Positions 1-7,384 of a stretch of 29,791 nt of DNA are shown here, piece by piece. Position 1 is the first letter of the stretch. Every line of letters begins with the position of its first letter. The translations under genes were made by a program, and so were the position numbers. This DNA is from an uncultured Bacteroides sp. (lineage in GTDB: Bacteria > Bacteroidota > Bacteroidia > Bacteroidales > Bacteroidaceae). The stretch is taken from assembly GCA_900546355.1 (NCBI GenBank), contig URCM01000028.1:1-29791 (forward strand), written 5' to 3'. The notes under the pieces were generated by a model. That model was given only the letters and a program-made list of their open reading frames with translations, ran no database searches and was not told the DNA's origin.

Positions 1-63
1 GTGCGTTTGCTGAAGCGACTAAATCCCTCCCTAAAAGCAGTAATTTGAGAAACTGCAGACTTT

Positions 64-597
64 TTGATAAACCAACACGATTTAGCTGTCATAGACCCGA
101 TGGATATAAATAAGGTGAACAACATCTTGTCGGAAAGACTGTCCGCCCTCCATATCGAAGGCGCAAACGGCATCGTCTACACCTATAAAGGAGAAACGAA
201 GTATAGCGCAAACGATTCGGTTTCGCCGGCAAAGGCCAGGTATTGCATGCCGGCACACTACATCGACTATCCTCCCTCGATACAGGTACAGGCCTGGACC
301 GACTATGGCACGGCAACATTATGGCATTATACAGAAGCAGAGTACATCGGGATAGCAACGGCATGCCTTTTGGGCATTATCCTATTAGGATGGAAATACC
401 GGATGCTACAAAAGAAAGAAAAACAGGAAGCGTCAGCCTCAAAAATCAAAATAAACGAAGAACAGCAGACATGCGTGATTGAGGGAATCACACACAGGAC
501 CAAACGGCAAAACCTCCAAATCTTAAACATGTTTTTGGAAGCCGACCGCTTTACCGCATCCGGCAAGCTATACGGACAAAGACATCCGGCTGCATGA
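64..597 (+). pseudogene. Remnant of a membrane-anchored winged-helix-type regulator
   Basis: The reading frame opens at a TTG (64); the first ATG is at 100, and an in-frame TGA lies at 46-48. The protein has an extracytoplasmic-looking segment, one membrane span near residues 96-112 (IGIATACLLGIILLGW), a charged linker, and the start of a cytoplasmic module (IKINEEQQTCVIEG...QNLQILNMFLEADRF) that resembles the first helices of winged-helix output domains on Bacteroides membrane sensors. It then ends abruptly at residue 177, where such a domain should continue. A neighbouring frame stays open from about 550 to 711 (TDKDIRLHEKS...), so a frameshift may have cut the gene. There is no signal anchor at the N-terminus, so the 5' end is probably lost as well. 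No partner gene is in view. The family assignment is by general resemblance only. Confidence 0.45.
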
Positions 598-681
598 AAA
601 ATCCCTTGCAGTCAGGACTGTTGTCCCATACTGCCAGGACTGGACGAGGACTGAGCTGCAACGGACCGGGAAGCCGGCTGA

Positions 682-704
682 CTTAGAAACTGTTTTGAAT
701 TTCT
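682..704 (+). repeat. 23-bp repeat end, shared with the element at 17503-17602
   Basis: CTTAGAAACTGTTTTGAATTTCT here matches 17504-17526 at 22 of 23 positions (split: CTTAGAAACTG then TTTTGAATTTCT). At the second site the motif has an inverted partner about 60 bp away; here no partner is visible, so this looks like a single end or a scar. It sits just past the decayed gene at 64-597, whose frameshifted continuation reads into it. Confidence 0.6.
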
Positions 705-730
705 ACAAATAAGAAAACGGAGTTGGATAA

Positions 731-1243
731 TCATAAACCCAATACTTCTACTGATGCGTTTTTCATCAGCGGAATTTCTTTCAAACGGCTTAACGGAATG
801 CCTTTCGCTTGTGCCAAGATATTACGGTTAATCTGTCCGTGCGCCACCACCAATACCGACTTTCCGGCATAATGCGCACGAAGATAATCGATACACCGTC
901 CTGCACGTGCATAAAGCATTTCGGGTGTCTCGGCATCAGCCGGTAAACGGGAACGGTCTACGCTATCTATCGGCAATCCCGTCCAACTTCCCCAGTCTAT
1001 CTCACGGAACAAAGCATTCTTTTCCCATGGCAACCCTCTATCGCCTACCGCAAGCCGCACCGTATCAACCACCCGCTGCAAGTCGCTGCTTACAATAGCG
1101 TCTAACGCGATGTCCTTCAGGCTTTCACCCAAAGCCACCGCTTGCCTCCTGCCTTCTTCCGTAAGATGTCCGGGCAAATGTCCCTGGAATATCCGGCTCA
1201 AATTCTCTTCCGTCTGCCCATGTCGGGCAAGAAAAACGTTCAT
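731..1243 (-). CDS. Histidine phosphatase (phosphoglycerate mutase-like)
   Basis: A 170-residue cytoplasmic protein of the histidine phosphatase superfamily. The N-terminal catalytic signature FLARHGQTEEN gives the phospho-accepting His8 and Arg7. SSDLQR (52-57) supplies a further phosphate-binding Arg, REIDWGSW carries the acid Glu81, and VVAHGQINR holds the second His135. It is slightly shorter than many family members (around 200). The substrate cannot be told from sequence; relatives act on sugar phosphates, alpha-ribazole phosphate or other small phosphoesters. It is the last minus-strand gene here, 245 bp downstream of ettA. The ATG at 1243 directly abuts a heptamer repeat array with no recognisable ribosome-binding site, so translation may rely on the A/T-rich leader. 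The family call is firm; the role is open. Confidence 0.88.
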   Translation of the reverse strand: MNVFLARHGQTEENLSRIFQGHLPGHLTEEGRRQAVALGESLKDIALDAIVSSDLQRVVDTVRLAVGDRGLPWEKNALFREIDWGSWTGLPIDSVDRSRLPADAETPEMLYARAGRCIDYLRAHYAGKSVLVVAHGQINRNILAQAKGIPLSRLKEIPLMKNASVEVLGL

Positions 1244-1306
1244 TAGTTAATAGTTAATAGTTAATAATGAATAATGAATAATGAATAGTGAATAGTGAAT
1301 AACGAA
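1244..1306. repeat. Nine-copy heptamer tandem array abutting a start codon
   Basis: Nine uninterrupted 7-bp units run from 1244 to 1306: TAGTTAA three times, TAATGAA three times, TAGTGAA twice and TAACGAA once. The array starts at the base immediately upstream of the histidine phosphatase ATG (minus strand), so it forms that gene's 5' leader. Its distal end (1295-1306, GTGAATAACGAA) pairs with 1315-1326 (TTCGCTATTCAC) at 11 of 12 positions. Confidence 0.9.
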
Positions 1307-1342
1307 CATAACTCTTCGCTATTCACGGCTCTTTCATTTACT

Positions 1343-1424
1343 TGTAGGGGCGGGGTCTGCCCGCCCGAAAACATCAACTGCTCTATTTGTGGTCGCATTC
1401 GGGCAGGCAAACCCTGCCCTTACA
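1343..1424. repeat. GC-rich 82-bp inverted-repeat element
   Basis: Arms 1343-1369 (beginning TGTAGGGGCGGGGTCTGCCC) and 1398-1424 (ending ACCCTGCCCTTACA) are imperfect reverse complements, about 22 of 27 positions. Similar TGTAGGGGC...GCCCTTACA palindromes are scattered between genes in many bacteria and behave like non-autonomous repeats. The high GC contrasts sharply with the A/T-rich heptamers on both sides. Confidence 0.75.
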
Positions 1425-1458
1425 GTTATTTGGCAAATGCGGACAATCCATTGCCGTG

Positions 1459-1486
1459 TTCGCTATTAACTATTCACTATTCACTA
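1459..1486. repeat. Inverted heptamer array, four copies
   Basis: Four 7-bp units (TTCGCTA, TTAACTA, TTCACTA, TTCACTA) lie just past the stop codon of ettA. They are the reverse complement of the units at 1244-1306, so the GC-rich hairpin at 1343-1424 sits between heptamer arrays pointing at each other. The whole ettA to phosphatase gap is therefore built from repeats. Confidence 0.8.
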
Positions 1487-1488
1487 AA

Positions 1489-3177
1489 TCAGTCTTCCAT
1501 CAGCTTGCGGTAACGCACGCGCTTCGGCTCTACGTTGCCCATCCGCTTCATCTTGTTCTCTTCGTATTCGGTGTACGAGCCTTCGAAGAAGAAGACTTCG
1601 CTGTTTCCTTCAAACGCCAGAATATGCGTACAGATACGGTCGAGGAACCAGCGGTCGTGGCTGATGACTACGGCACATCCGGCAAAATCCTCCAAACCTT
1701 CTTCCAAGGCACGCAAGGTATTCACATCGATGTCGTTGGTCGGCTCGTCCAGCAACAGCACGTTGCCTTCTTCTTTCAATGCCATAGCCAGGTGCAGACG
1801 GTTGCGTTCACCTCCCGAAAGCTTTCCGCACAGCTTTTCCTGATCGGAACCTGAGAAGTTGAAGCGGCTCAGGTAGGCACGGGCATTCACGTCACGGTTG
1901 CCCATACGGAGCAATTCATTTCCACCGCTGATAACCTGATATACCGTCTTGTTCGGGTCTATATCTTTGTGTTGCTGGTCAACATAGGCAACCTTTACGG
2001 TTTCGCCTACCTCGAAATCGCCTTTATCGGGTTTCTCAATACCCATAATCAGACGGAACAAAGTAGTCTTTCCGGCACCGTTCGGACCGATGACACCTAC
2101 AATGCCGTTAGGCGGAAGCATGAAGTTGAGGTCGTCGAAGAGCAACTTGTCGCCGTATGCCTTTGCCACGTGCTTGGCCTCGATGACTTTATTACCCAAG
2201 CGCGGACCGTTCGGGATAAAGATTTCCAGCTTTTCTTCCTTCTCTTTCACGTCTTCGTTCAGCAATTTGTCGTAAGAGTTCAGACGAGCCTTTCCTTTTG
2301 CCTGACGTGCCTTGGGAGCCATACGCACCCATTCCAACTCGCGTTCCAAAGTCTTGCGGCGCTTGCTTGCCACTTTCTCTTCCATTTCCATCCGTTTGGT
2401 CTTCTGCTCCAGCCAGCTTGAATAGTTTCCTTTCCAGGGAATGCCTTCGCCACGGTCGAGTTCCAGAATCCATCCGGCAACGTGGTCGAGGAAGTAACGG
2501 TCGTGGGTTACAGCGATTACCGTACCTTCGTATTGCTGCAAGTGCTGCTCCAACCAATCAATGCTTTCGGCATCCAAATGGTTGGTAGGCTCGTCCAGCA
2601 GAAGGATATCCGGCTTCTGAAGCAACAAACGGCACAAAGCCACACGGCGGCGTTCGCCTCCCGACAGCTGTTTTACCGGCTGGTCTTCGGGCGGACAACG
2701 CAAGGCATCCATCGCACGCTCCAATTTGCTGTCCAGATTCCATGCGTCCGTAGCATCTATTACATCTTGCAATTCAGCCTGACGGGCGAACAATGCATCC
2801 ATCTTTTCCGGGTCTTCGTAATATTCTGGCAAACCGAACTTCTGGTTGATTTCTTCGTATTCCGCCAATGCGTCCACCGTAGCCTGCACGCCTTCCATCA
2901 CGACTTCCTTTACCGTCTTGGTATCGTCCAGGTAAGGCTCCTGCGCCAGATAGCCCACCGAATATCCCGGCGAGAAGACCACCTCACCCTGATAATTCTT
3001 ATCCAGTCCGGCTATGATTTTCAGCAACGTAGACTTACCGGCACCGTTCAAACCGATGATGCCGATTTTCGCTCCGTAGAAAAAGGATAGGTAGATGTCT
3101 TTCAATACCTGTTTGTTGTTTTGGAAGGATTTGCTCACTCCCACCATCGAAAAGATAATCTTTTTATCGTCTGCCAT
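1489..3177 (-). CDS. ettA: Energy-dependent translational throttle ABC-F protein EttA
   Basis: A 562-residue soluble ABC-F ATPase with two nucleotide-binding domains and no membrane segments; E. coli EttA is about 555 residues. Domain 1 has Walker A GLNGAGKST (42-50), signature LSGGERRRVALCRLL and Walker B LLLDEPTNHLD. The arm insertion SSWLEQKTKRMEMEEK and the linker containing ARQAKGKARLNSYDKL match the EttA subgroup. Domain 2 has GPNGAGKTT, LSGGERNRLHLAMAL and LLLDEPTNDID. EttA binds the ribosomal E site and couples the first rounds of elongation to the ATP/ADP ratio. It lies 14 bp downstream of the MFS gene on the same strand and is probably co-transcribed with it. A drug-resistance ABC-F is less likely given the full-length EttA similarity. 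Confidence 0.95.
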   Translation of the reverse strand: MADDKKIIFSMVGVSKSFQNNKQVLKDIYLSFFYGAKIGIIGLNGAGKSTLLKIIAGLDKNYQGEVVFSPGYSVGYLAQEPYLDDTKTVKEVVMEGVQATVDALAEYEEINQKFGLPEYYEDPEKMDALFARQAELQDVIDATDAWNLDSKLERAMDALRCPPEDQPVKQLSGGERRRVALCRLLLQKPDILLLDEPTNHLDAESIDWLEQHLQQYEGTVIAVTHDRYFLDHVAGWILELDRGEGIPWKGNYSSWLEQKTKRMEMEEKVASKRRKTLERELEWVRMAPKARQAKGKARLNSYDKLLNEDVKEKEEKLEIFIPNGPRLGNKVIEAKHVAKAYGDKLLFDDLNFMLPPNGIVGVIGPNGAGKTTLFRLIMGIEKPDKGDFEVGETVKVAYVDQQHKDIDPNKTVYQVISGGNELLRMGNRDVNARAYLSRFNFSGSDQEKLCGKLSGGERNRLHLAMALKEEGNVLLLDEPTNDIDVNTLRALEEGLEDFAGCAVVISHDRWFLDRICTHILAFEGNSEVFFFEGSYTEYEENKMKRMGNVEPKRVRYRKLMED

Positions 3178-3191
3178 ATTCTTTTATGTTT

Positions 3192-4316
3192 TTAATGTTT
3201 CTGATAATGTTTCTTGAAATAACGATAAGTAAACGCCAGATACAGCAAAAGACCTGCTATGGCTATCAACAGTCCGGCAAAACACAAATCCTTGCCTTGC
3301 ACCTGCAAATATACGCCCAGCAGTATACCGAATGCCAACGCCAACTCCCACGACAAGCGATAGGTATGATAACCTGTCCCGCGCTCGCAATGCAACGGGA
3401 GCAAAATCATCAGCTGAAGGAACTGACCGATGGAAAAACCTGCGCCTAAACCTATCAGACCGCCGCTTACATAGAAAGGATAAATGCCCGCACGATGATG
3501 CAAAACCATCAATCCGGCAATCATCAGCAATTGCCCGATGCCGACCTGAATCCGTCCATCAACCGGACGCCTTACGCTCTCCCTCACCAACAGATAGAGC
3601 AAAAAGCCGAGTCCCATGCAAAGATAAAAAGAAAAATCGGAAACCGAAACGAAAAGCATACCTATCACCAACGGAACCGCCATCAGATTGATGCCCGGAG
3701 GAATCGCACGGAAAAGCAGGAAACGGTCGAACGAACACAAGGGCAGATTCAAAGGAGCGCGGAAACTGACTTTCACATAACCGATTAACGTTATAGCCGG
3801 AATCAACAACATTGCTGAATAACAGAACAAGGACTTAAAACCGTAATGTGGCACACTCGTTAAACCAACAAGGATGCCCGCCAGCATCCCTACAATACCA
3901 GACCAGGTAAATGCCCGGTTTGCCCTGTTCCGCTGATGGCTGGGAGCCACATCAATCGCCAACGTACTGCCCGTAGACATTAAAGCGATTCCGAACGCTC
4001 CTCCCTGCAAAACACGCAAAGCGGCAATCTGCCATGCTGCCGAAACCCATGAATAAGCCACCGTTGCCAAGCCCAATACAATCATGCTCCGTATGCATAC
4101 CTTCTTACGGCTGAATGTATCGACCAGATAACTGTTGAACGCTCCGGGAATAAACAGGGACAAGGCGAACACCACCGTCATACACGCCGCTTCCACTCCG
4201 GTATATCCCCAAACATCCGTCATCCACCGATGCAGGACAGGAAACTGCATATAAACGGCTGCATGAAAAAACACATTTGCCGCTGCAAGCAAAGTAAAGT
4301 TTTTATTCCACAGCAT
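3192..4316 (-). CDS. Major facilitator superfamily transporter
   Basis: The product is a polytopic inner-membrane protein of 374 residues starting MLWNKNFTLLAAANVFFHAA. I chose the ATG at 4316 because the frame upstream of it (from 4355) encodes polar sequence unlike an MFS N-terminus, whereas MLWNKNF starts directly before the first span. Successive hydrophobic segments fit about 12 spans. The cytoplasmic loop between spans 2 and 3 (VDTFSRKKVCIRS) fits the MFS DxxxRRxx consensus, and RVLQGGAFG in span 4 resembles efflux transporters of the arabinose-efflux type. The substrate is unknown. The gene is followed after 14 bp by ettA and preceded by a repeat-bearing leader (4339-4420). Specificity cannot be inferred from the neighbourhood. 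Confidence 0.85.
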   Translation of the reverse strand: MLWNKNFTLLAAANVFFHAAVYMQFPVLHRWMTDVWGYTGVEAACMTVVFALSLFIPGAFNSYLVDTFSRKKVCIRSMIVLGLATVAYSWVSAAWQIAALRVLQGGAFGIALMSTGSTLAIDVAPSHQRNRANRAFTWSGIVGMLAGILVGLTSVPHYGFKSLFCYSAMLLIPAITLIGYVKVSFRAPLNLPLCSFDRFLLFRAIPPGINLMAVPLVIGMLFVSVSDFSFYLCMGLGFLLYLLVRESVRRPVDGRIQVGIGQLLMIAGLMVLHHRAGIYPFYVSGGLIGLGAGFSIGQFLQLMILLPLHCERGTGYHTYRLSWELALAFGILLGVYLQVQGKDLCFAGLLIAIAGLLLYLAFTYRYFKKHYQKH

Positions 4317-4338
4317 AATACTTATGTAGACTAACTCT

Positions 4339-4420
4339 TTCACCACAGAGGGCACAGAGGCTCACACAGTTTGTCAAGTGAAATTATTCCTCGATGTTAC
4401 CCTGTGTCTTCTGCGATGAA
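4339..4420. repeat. Imperfect inverted repeat (CACAGAGG type)
   Basis: Left arm 4339-4360 (TTCACCACAGAGGGCACAG...) and right arm 4400-4420 (CCCTGTGTCTTCTGCGATGAA split as CCCTGTGTCTT and CTGCGATGAA) are imperfect reverse complements, roughly 16 of 21. It fills most of the gap between panB and the MFS gene. CACAGAGG-type palindromes are common dispersed intergenic repeats; a weak terminator role for panB is possible. Confidence 0.5.
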
Positions 4421-4435
4421 TGGATAACATGATAA

Positions 4436-5257
4436 TCAATATTGCTCCGACTCATTCGGGAAATCGCCCGACTTCACATCGGTCACATACTGCCCGATAG
4501 CATCGGTCATTACCGCATTCAGGTCGGCATAACGGCGCAAGAACTTCGGACTGAAACCTTTGGTCATGCCCAACATATCTGCTACAACCAGCACCTGGCC
4601 ATCGGTAGCCCCTCCGGCACCGATACCGATAACCGGAATATGCAACGACTCGGTCACTTGTTTTGCCAATGCAGCCGGAATTTTTTCCAATACCAAGGCA
4701 AAGCATCCGGCTTCTTCCAGCAATTTCGCATCGCGCAACAACTTGTCGGCTTCGGCATCGCCCTTGGCACGCACGCCATACGTACCATATTTATTAATAG
4801 ACTGAGGCATCAATCCCAAATGTCCCATCACCGGAACGCCTGCCCCGATAATCTTACGGATAACCTCAATCACTTCTTCTCCACCTTCCAGTTTCAGGGC
4901 ATCAGCCCCCGTCTCCTTCATCATCCGCATGGCGTTGCGTACGCCATCGAACGGGTCTGCCTGATAAGAGCCGAACGGCATATCCACTACCACCAAGGCA
5001 CGCTGCACGCCACGTACCACCGACCGCGCATGATAAATCATCTGGTCTACGGTAATCGGCAGGGTCGTCATATTACCCGCCATGACATTCGAAGCCGAAT
5101 CGCCTACCAGAATTACGTCCATTCCAGCTCCATCCACTATCTGGGCAGTGGTATAATCGTATGAAGTCAACATCGAAATCTTTTCACCTCTTTCTTTCAT
5201 TTCCATCAAGCGGTGGGTGGTCACCTTCCGGGCATCACTAACTAAATATCCAGCCAT
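4436..5257 (-). CDS. panB: 3-methyl-2-oxobutanoate hydroxymethyltransferase PanB
   Basis: A 273-residue cytoplasmic TIM-barrel enzyme that transfers a hydroxymethyl group from methylene-tetrahydrofolate to 2-oxoisovalerate, giving ketopantoate, the first committed step to pantothenate and CoA. Visible family motifs are [19 protein letters not shown] with metal ligand Asp53, VVDMPFGSY with Asp92, LKLEGG, and the catalytic Glu191 in ALVLEKIP. I place the start at [11 protein letters not shown] (ATG at 5257) because the in-frame upstream codons (to 5290) encode a lysine-rich stretch absent from PanB, and because an A/G-rich ribosome site precedes 5257. A -33/-7 promoter overlaps the end of the upstream HAD gene. 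panC and panD are not nearby. Confidence 0.95.
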   Translation of the reverse strand: MAGYLVSDARKVTTHRLMEMKERGEKISMLTSYDYTTAQIVDGAGMDVILVGDSASNVMAGNMTTLPITVDQMIYHARSVVRGVQRALVVVDMPFGSYQADPFDGVRNAMRMMKETGADALKLEGGEEVIEVIRKIIGAGVPVMGHLGLMPQSINKYGTYGVRAKGDAEADKLLRDAKLLEEAGCFALVLEKIPAALAKQVTESLHIPVIGIGAGGATDGQVLVVADMLGMTKGFSPKFLRRYADLNAVMTDAIGQYVTDVKSGDFPNESEQY

Positions 5258-5287
5258 AATCTTTTTTTCCTTTTTATAAAAACAGGG

Positions 5288-5319
5288 CAAAAGTAACTCA
5301 TTTCAGCGAGTTAAGCAAG
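5288..5319 (-). promoter_or_regulatory. Bacteroidetes-type promoter for panB
   Basis: On the minus strand CTTG (5319-5316) is followed by 20 bp and then TACTTTTG (5295-5288), a perfect TAnnTTTG -7 box, 30 bp upstream of the panB ATG. The -33 element lies inside the last codons of the HAD gene. Confidence 0.65.
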
Positions 5320-5961
5320 CAGGCTTCTCATCTTTTCGTAATCGAACAATGTAAAATCAGAAATCACCAGCCTGCATTTATCCTGAATAGCCTCAGCCGG
5401 ATTGGTCGTGCTTAATCCGATGACTGTCATACCTGCCGCATTGCCAGCCTCCAATCCGTGAAACGAATCTTCGAACACTACGCAGTTCTCAGGCACTGTA
5501 TCAAATACTTCCGCACCCAGCAGGAAACAATCGGGAGCAGGTTTCGAACGGGTAAACATCTCTGCCGTAAGAATGCGGTCTACCAAATCCTTCAGCTCGG
5601 GATGCACGGCGTACACATTCGCCATCTTCAGCTCATTTGAGCTGGTCACAATCGCAATCTTTACTCCGTGGGCATGCAATTCGCGCATAAAATCCGTCAC
5701 ACCGGGTATGTAATCATATTTCATCTGCGCCTCAAAACGGTTCAAGGCCTCCGTGATTTCTTCCTGTTCTTTTTCCATTCCCGCAAAATAACGGTCATAA
5801 ATCTGACGCAAGGTCTGTCCCTTGATAATCTTGCCGAACTCCTCGTATTCCGGATGGTATTTCTTCCCCACCTCATTCCAAAAGATGCTATACTGCGATT
5901 CGGTATCCATTACCACTCCATCGAAGTCGAAAAGAGCGGCTATCGTTTTAGTTTGGTTCAT
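5311..5961 (-). CDS. HAD-superfamily phosphatase, beta-phosphoglucomutase-like
   Basis: A 216-residue cytoplasmic HAD hydrolase with a helical cap. Motif I is FDFDGVVMDT, with nucleophile Asp12 and general acid Asp14. Motif II is the Ser/Thr of IVTSSN, motif III is Lys in RSKPAPDCF, and motif IV is VFEDSFHGLEAG. This arrangement matches the beta-phosphoglucomutase/2-deoxyglucose-6-phosphatase branch, which acts on small sugar phosphates. I start it at MNQTKTIAALFDFDG (5961) because the 30 residues upstream in frame are basic, carry no domain and would put the nucleophile too far from the N-terminus. It sits between the Nramp transporter (126 bp upstream) and panB (53 bp downstream). The substrate is not predictable. 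Confidence 0.88.
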   Translation of the reverse strand: MNQTKTIAALFDFDGVVMDTESQYSIFWNEVGKKYHPEYEEFGKIIKGQTLRQIYDRYFAGMEKEQEEITEALNRFEAQMKYDYIPGVTDFMRELHAHGVKIAIVTSSNELKMANVYAVHPELKDLVDRILTAEMFTRSKPAPDCFLLGAEVFDTVPENCVVFEDSFHGLEAGNAAGMTVIGLSTTNPAEAIQDKCRLVISDFTLFDYEKMRSLLA

Positions 5962-6087
5962 AAAGTCAATACGTTTTGTTTTGTGCCGCAAAGTTCGGAA
6001 ATATCGTCTCATCTTCCTAACTTTCGGCTTTAAAAATCTGAAACAAATCAATAACTATCGGTCCACCTCTTTTTAAACACTTCATCC

Positions 6088-7344
6088 TTAACTAAACAGC
6101 AGCATCACATTCAGCACCGAAACCACCACGGCGATGGTATAAAGCACGAAAGTGCTCCAGCGCGAATTGACATACTGCCCCATTACCCGACGGGAAGAAG
6201 TAAGCCCCACTTGCAGGAAGACAGTGAAGGGAAGCTGCACGCTTAGTGCCATCTGCGAAATCAACAAGCCTTGGAAAGGGTCGTTGATGAAAAAAATAAT
6301 CAGCAAAGCGATGCCTAAAGACAACAGAACACCTACACGGGAGTGGATATCTTTTATATGATAGGACTCGCCAAACATCCCGGCAAAGATGGAGCCTGCC
6401 GCCATGCCGCTGGTAACAGTAGACGAAAGTCCCGCCATCAGCAACGCCAAAGCAAAGATGGTACCCGCCTGGCTGCCCAACAACGGGTCGAGCAACGACT
6501 TGGCTTGCTGCAACTCTTCCACCTGTACTCCATTCGCAAAAAACGTAGAAGCAGCCAAAAGAATCATCGCGCTGTTTATCGCCCATCCCACTCCCATTGA
6601 GAACAACGTATCGTAAAACTCATATTTCAGCAGACGGCGGATGGAGCGCTCGTCTCCTTTATTATATTCTCGGCTCTGCACCACTTCCGAATGCAGGAAG
6701 AGGTTATGCGGCATCACCACCGCCCCCAATACACTCATGATGATAAGCAGGCTGCCTTCGGGAATACTTGGCACGACCCACGAACGGGCAGCCACATTCC
6801 AGTCGATGTCTACCAAGAAAAGCTCGTAAAGGAAAGAAAGCCCAATGACGGATACGAAACCGATAATGGCACGCTCGATGCGCTTGTAGGAATTGGTAAA
6901 CAATAAAATGATGACCAATACCGTCGTTATCAAAGCCCCCCACACAATGGGCATCCCCAACAACATTTGCAGGGCTATGGCTCCTCCCAATATCTCGGCA
7001 AGCGATGTAGAGATAGAGGCAAGCACCGCACTACCCAAGATGGGACGGGAAAGCCAGCGGGGTGCATACTTCTCGGCAGCCTCGCTCAGGCATAGCCCCG
7101 TCACGATGCCCAAGTGCGCCACGTTATGCTGGAGCACGATAAGCATCACCGTAGAAAGAGTGACTACCCATAACAGGGTGTATCCGAATTCCGACCCCGC
7201 GGCAAAGTTAGAGGCCCAATTGCCCGGATCGATAAAACCTACGGTCACCAACAAGCCGGGACCGATATACTTGAAGAAGTCCAACCCACCCAAATACCGC
7301 TGGTGGTCCTTCCGTTTCAGTTCGTTAAGCAATTTCTTCAGCAT
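6088..7344 (-). CDS. mntH: Nramp-family divalent metal transporter (MntH-like)
   Basis: An inner-membrane proton-coupled Mn2+/Fe2+ importer of 418 residues with about 11 hydrophobic spans. The span-1 metal-binding motif is GFIDPGNWASN (DPGN at 39-42). The span-6 motif is VVMPHNLFLHS (MPHN at 211-214), keeping the methionine that favours Mn/Fe/Cd over Mg/Ca. The frame opens at a TTG (7350), but the ATG at 7344 gives MLKKLLNELKRKD and is the better start. It lies 40 bp downstream of the radical SAM gene, so it may share that transcript. No Fur or MntR site is evident to me in the short upstream gap. The gene symbol is by family. Confidence 0.9.
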   Translation of the reverse strand: MLKKLLNELKRKDHQRYLGGLDFFKYIGPGLLVTVGFIDPGNWASNFAAGSEFGYTLLWVVTLSTVMLIVLQHNVAHLGIVTGLCLSEAAEKYAPRWLSRPILGSAVLASISTSLAEILGGAIALQMLLGMPIVWGALITTVLVIILLFTNSYKRIERAIIGFVSVIGLSFLYELFLVDIDWNVAARSWVVPSIPEGSLLIIMSVLGAVVMPHNLFLHSEVVQSREYNKGDERSIRRLLKYEFYDTLFSMGVGWAINSAMILLAASTFFANGVQVEELQQAKSLLDPLLGSQAGTIFALALLMAGLSSTVTSGMAAGSIFAGMFGESYHIKDIHSRVGVLLSLGIALLIIFFINDPFQGLLISQMALSVQLPFTVFLQVGLTSSRRVMGQYVNSRWSTFVLYTIAVVVSVLNVMLLFS

Positions 7345-7384
7345 AAGCAATGTGTATTTTTGTTTTTACTACAGGTTACACAGA

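Noticed and set aside
1244..1486. Possible CRISPR or microsatellite-coded protein
   Set aside because: Heptamer units have no spacers and carry TAA/TAG in shifting frames, so they cannot be CRISPR or coding.
4442..5164. 240-residue plus-strand frame over panB
   Set aside because: It lies wholly antisense to panB and has no domain, signal or sensible start; it is a shadow of a well-conserved gene.
5962..6051. N-terminal extension of the HAD phosphatase
   Set aside because: The extra 30 residues are basic, without a domain, and displace the motif I Asp from its usual position near residue 12.
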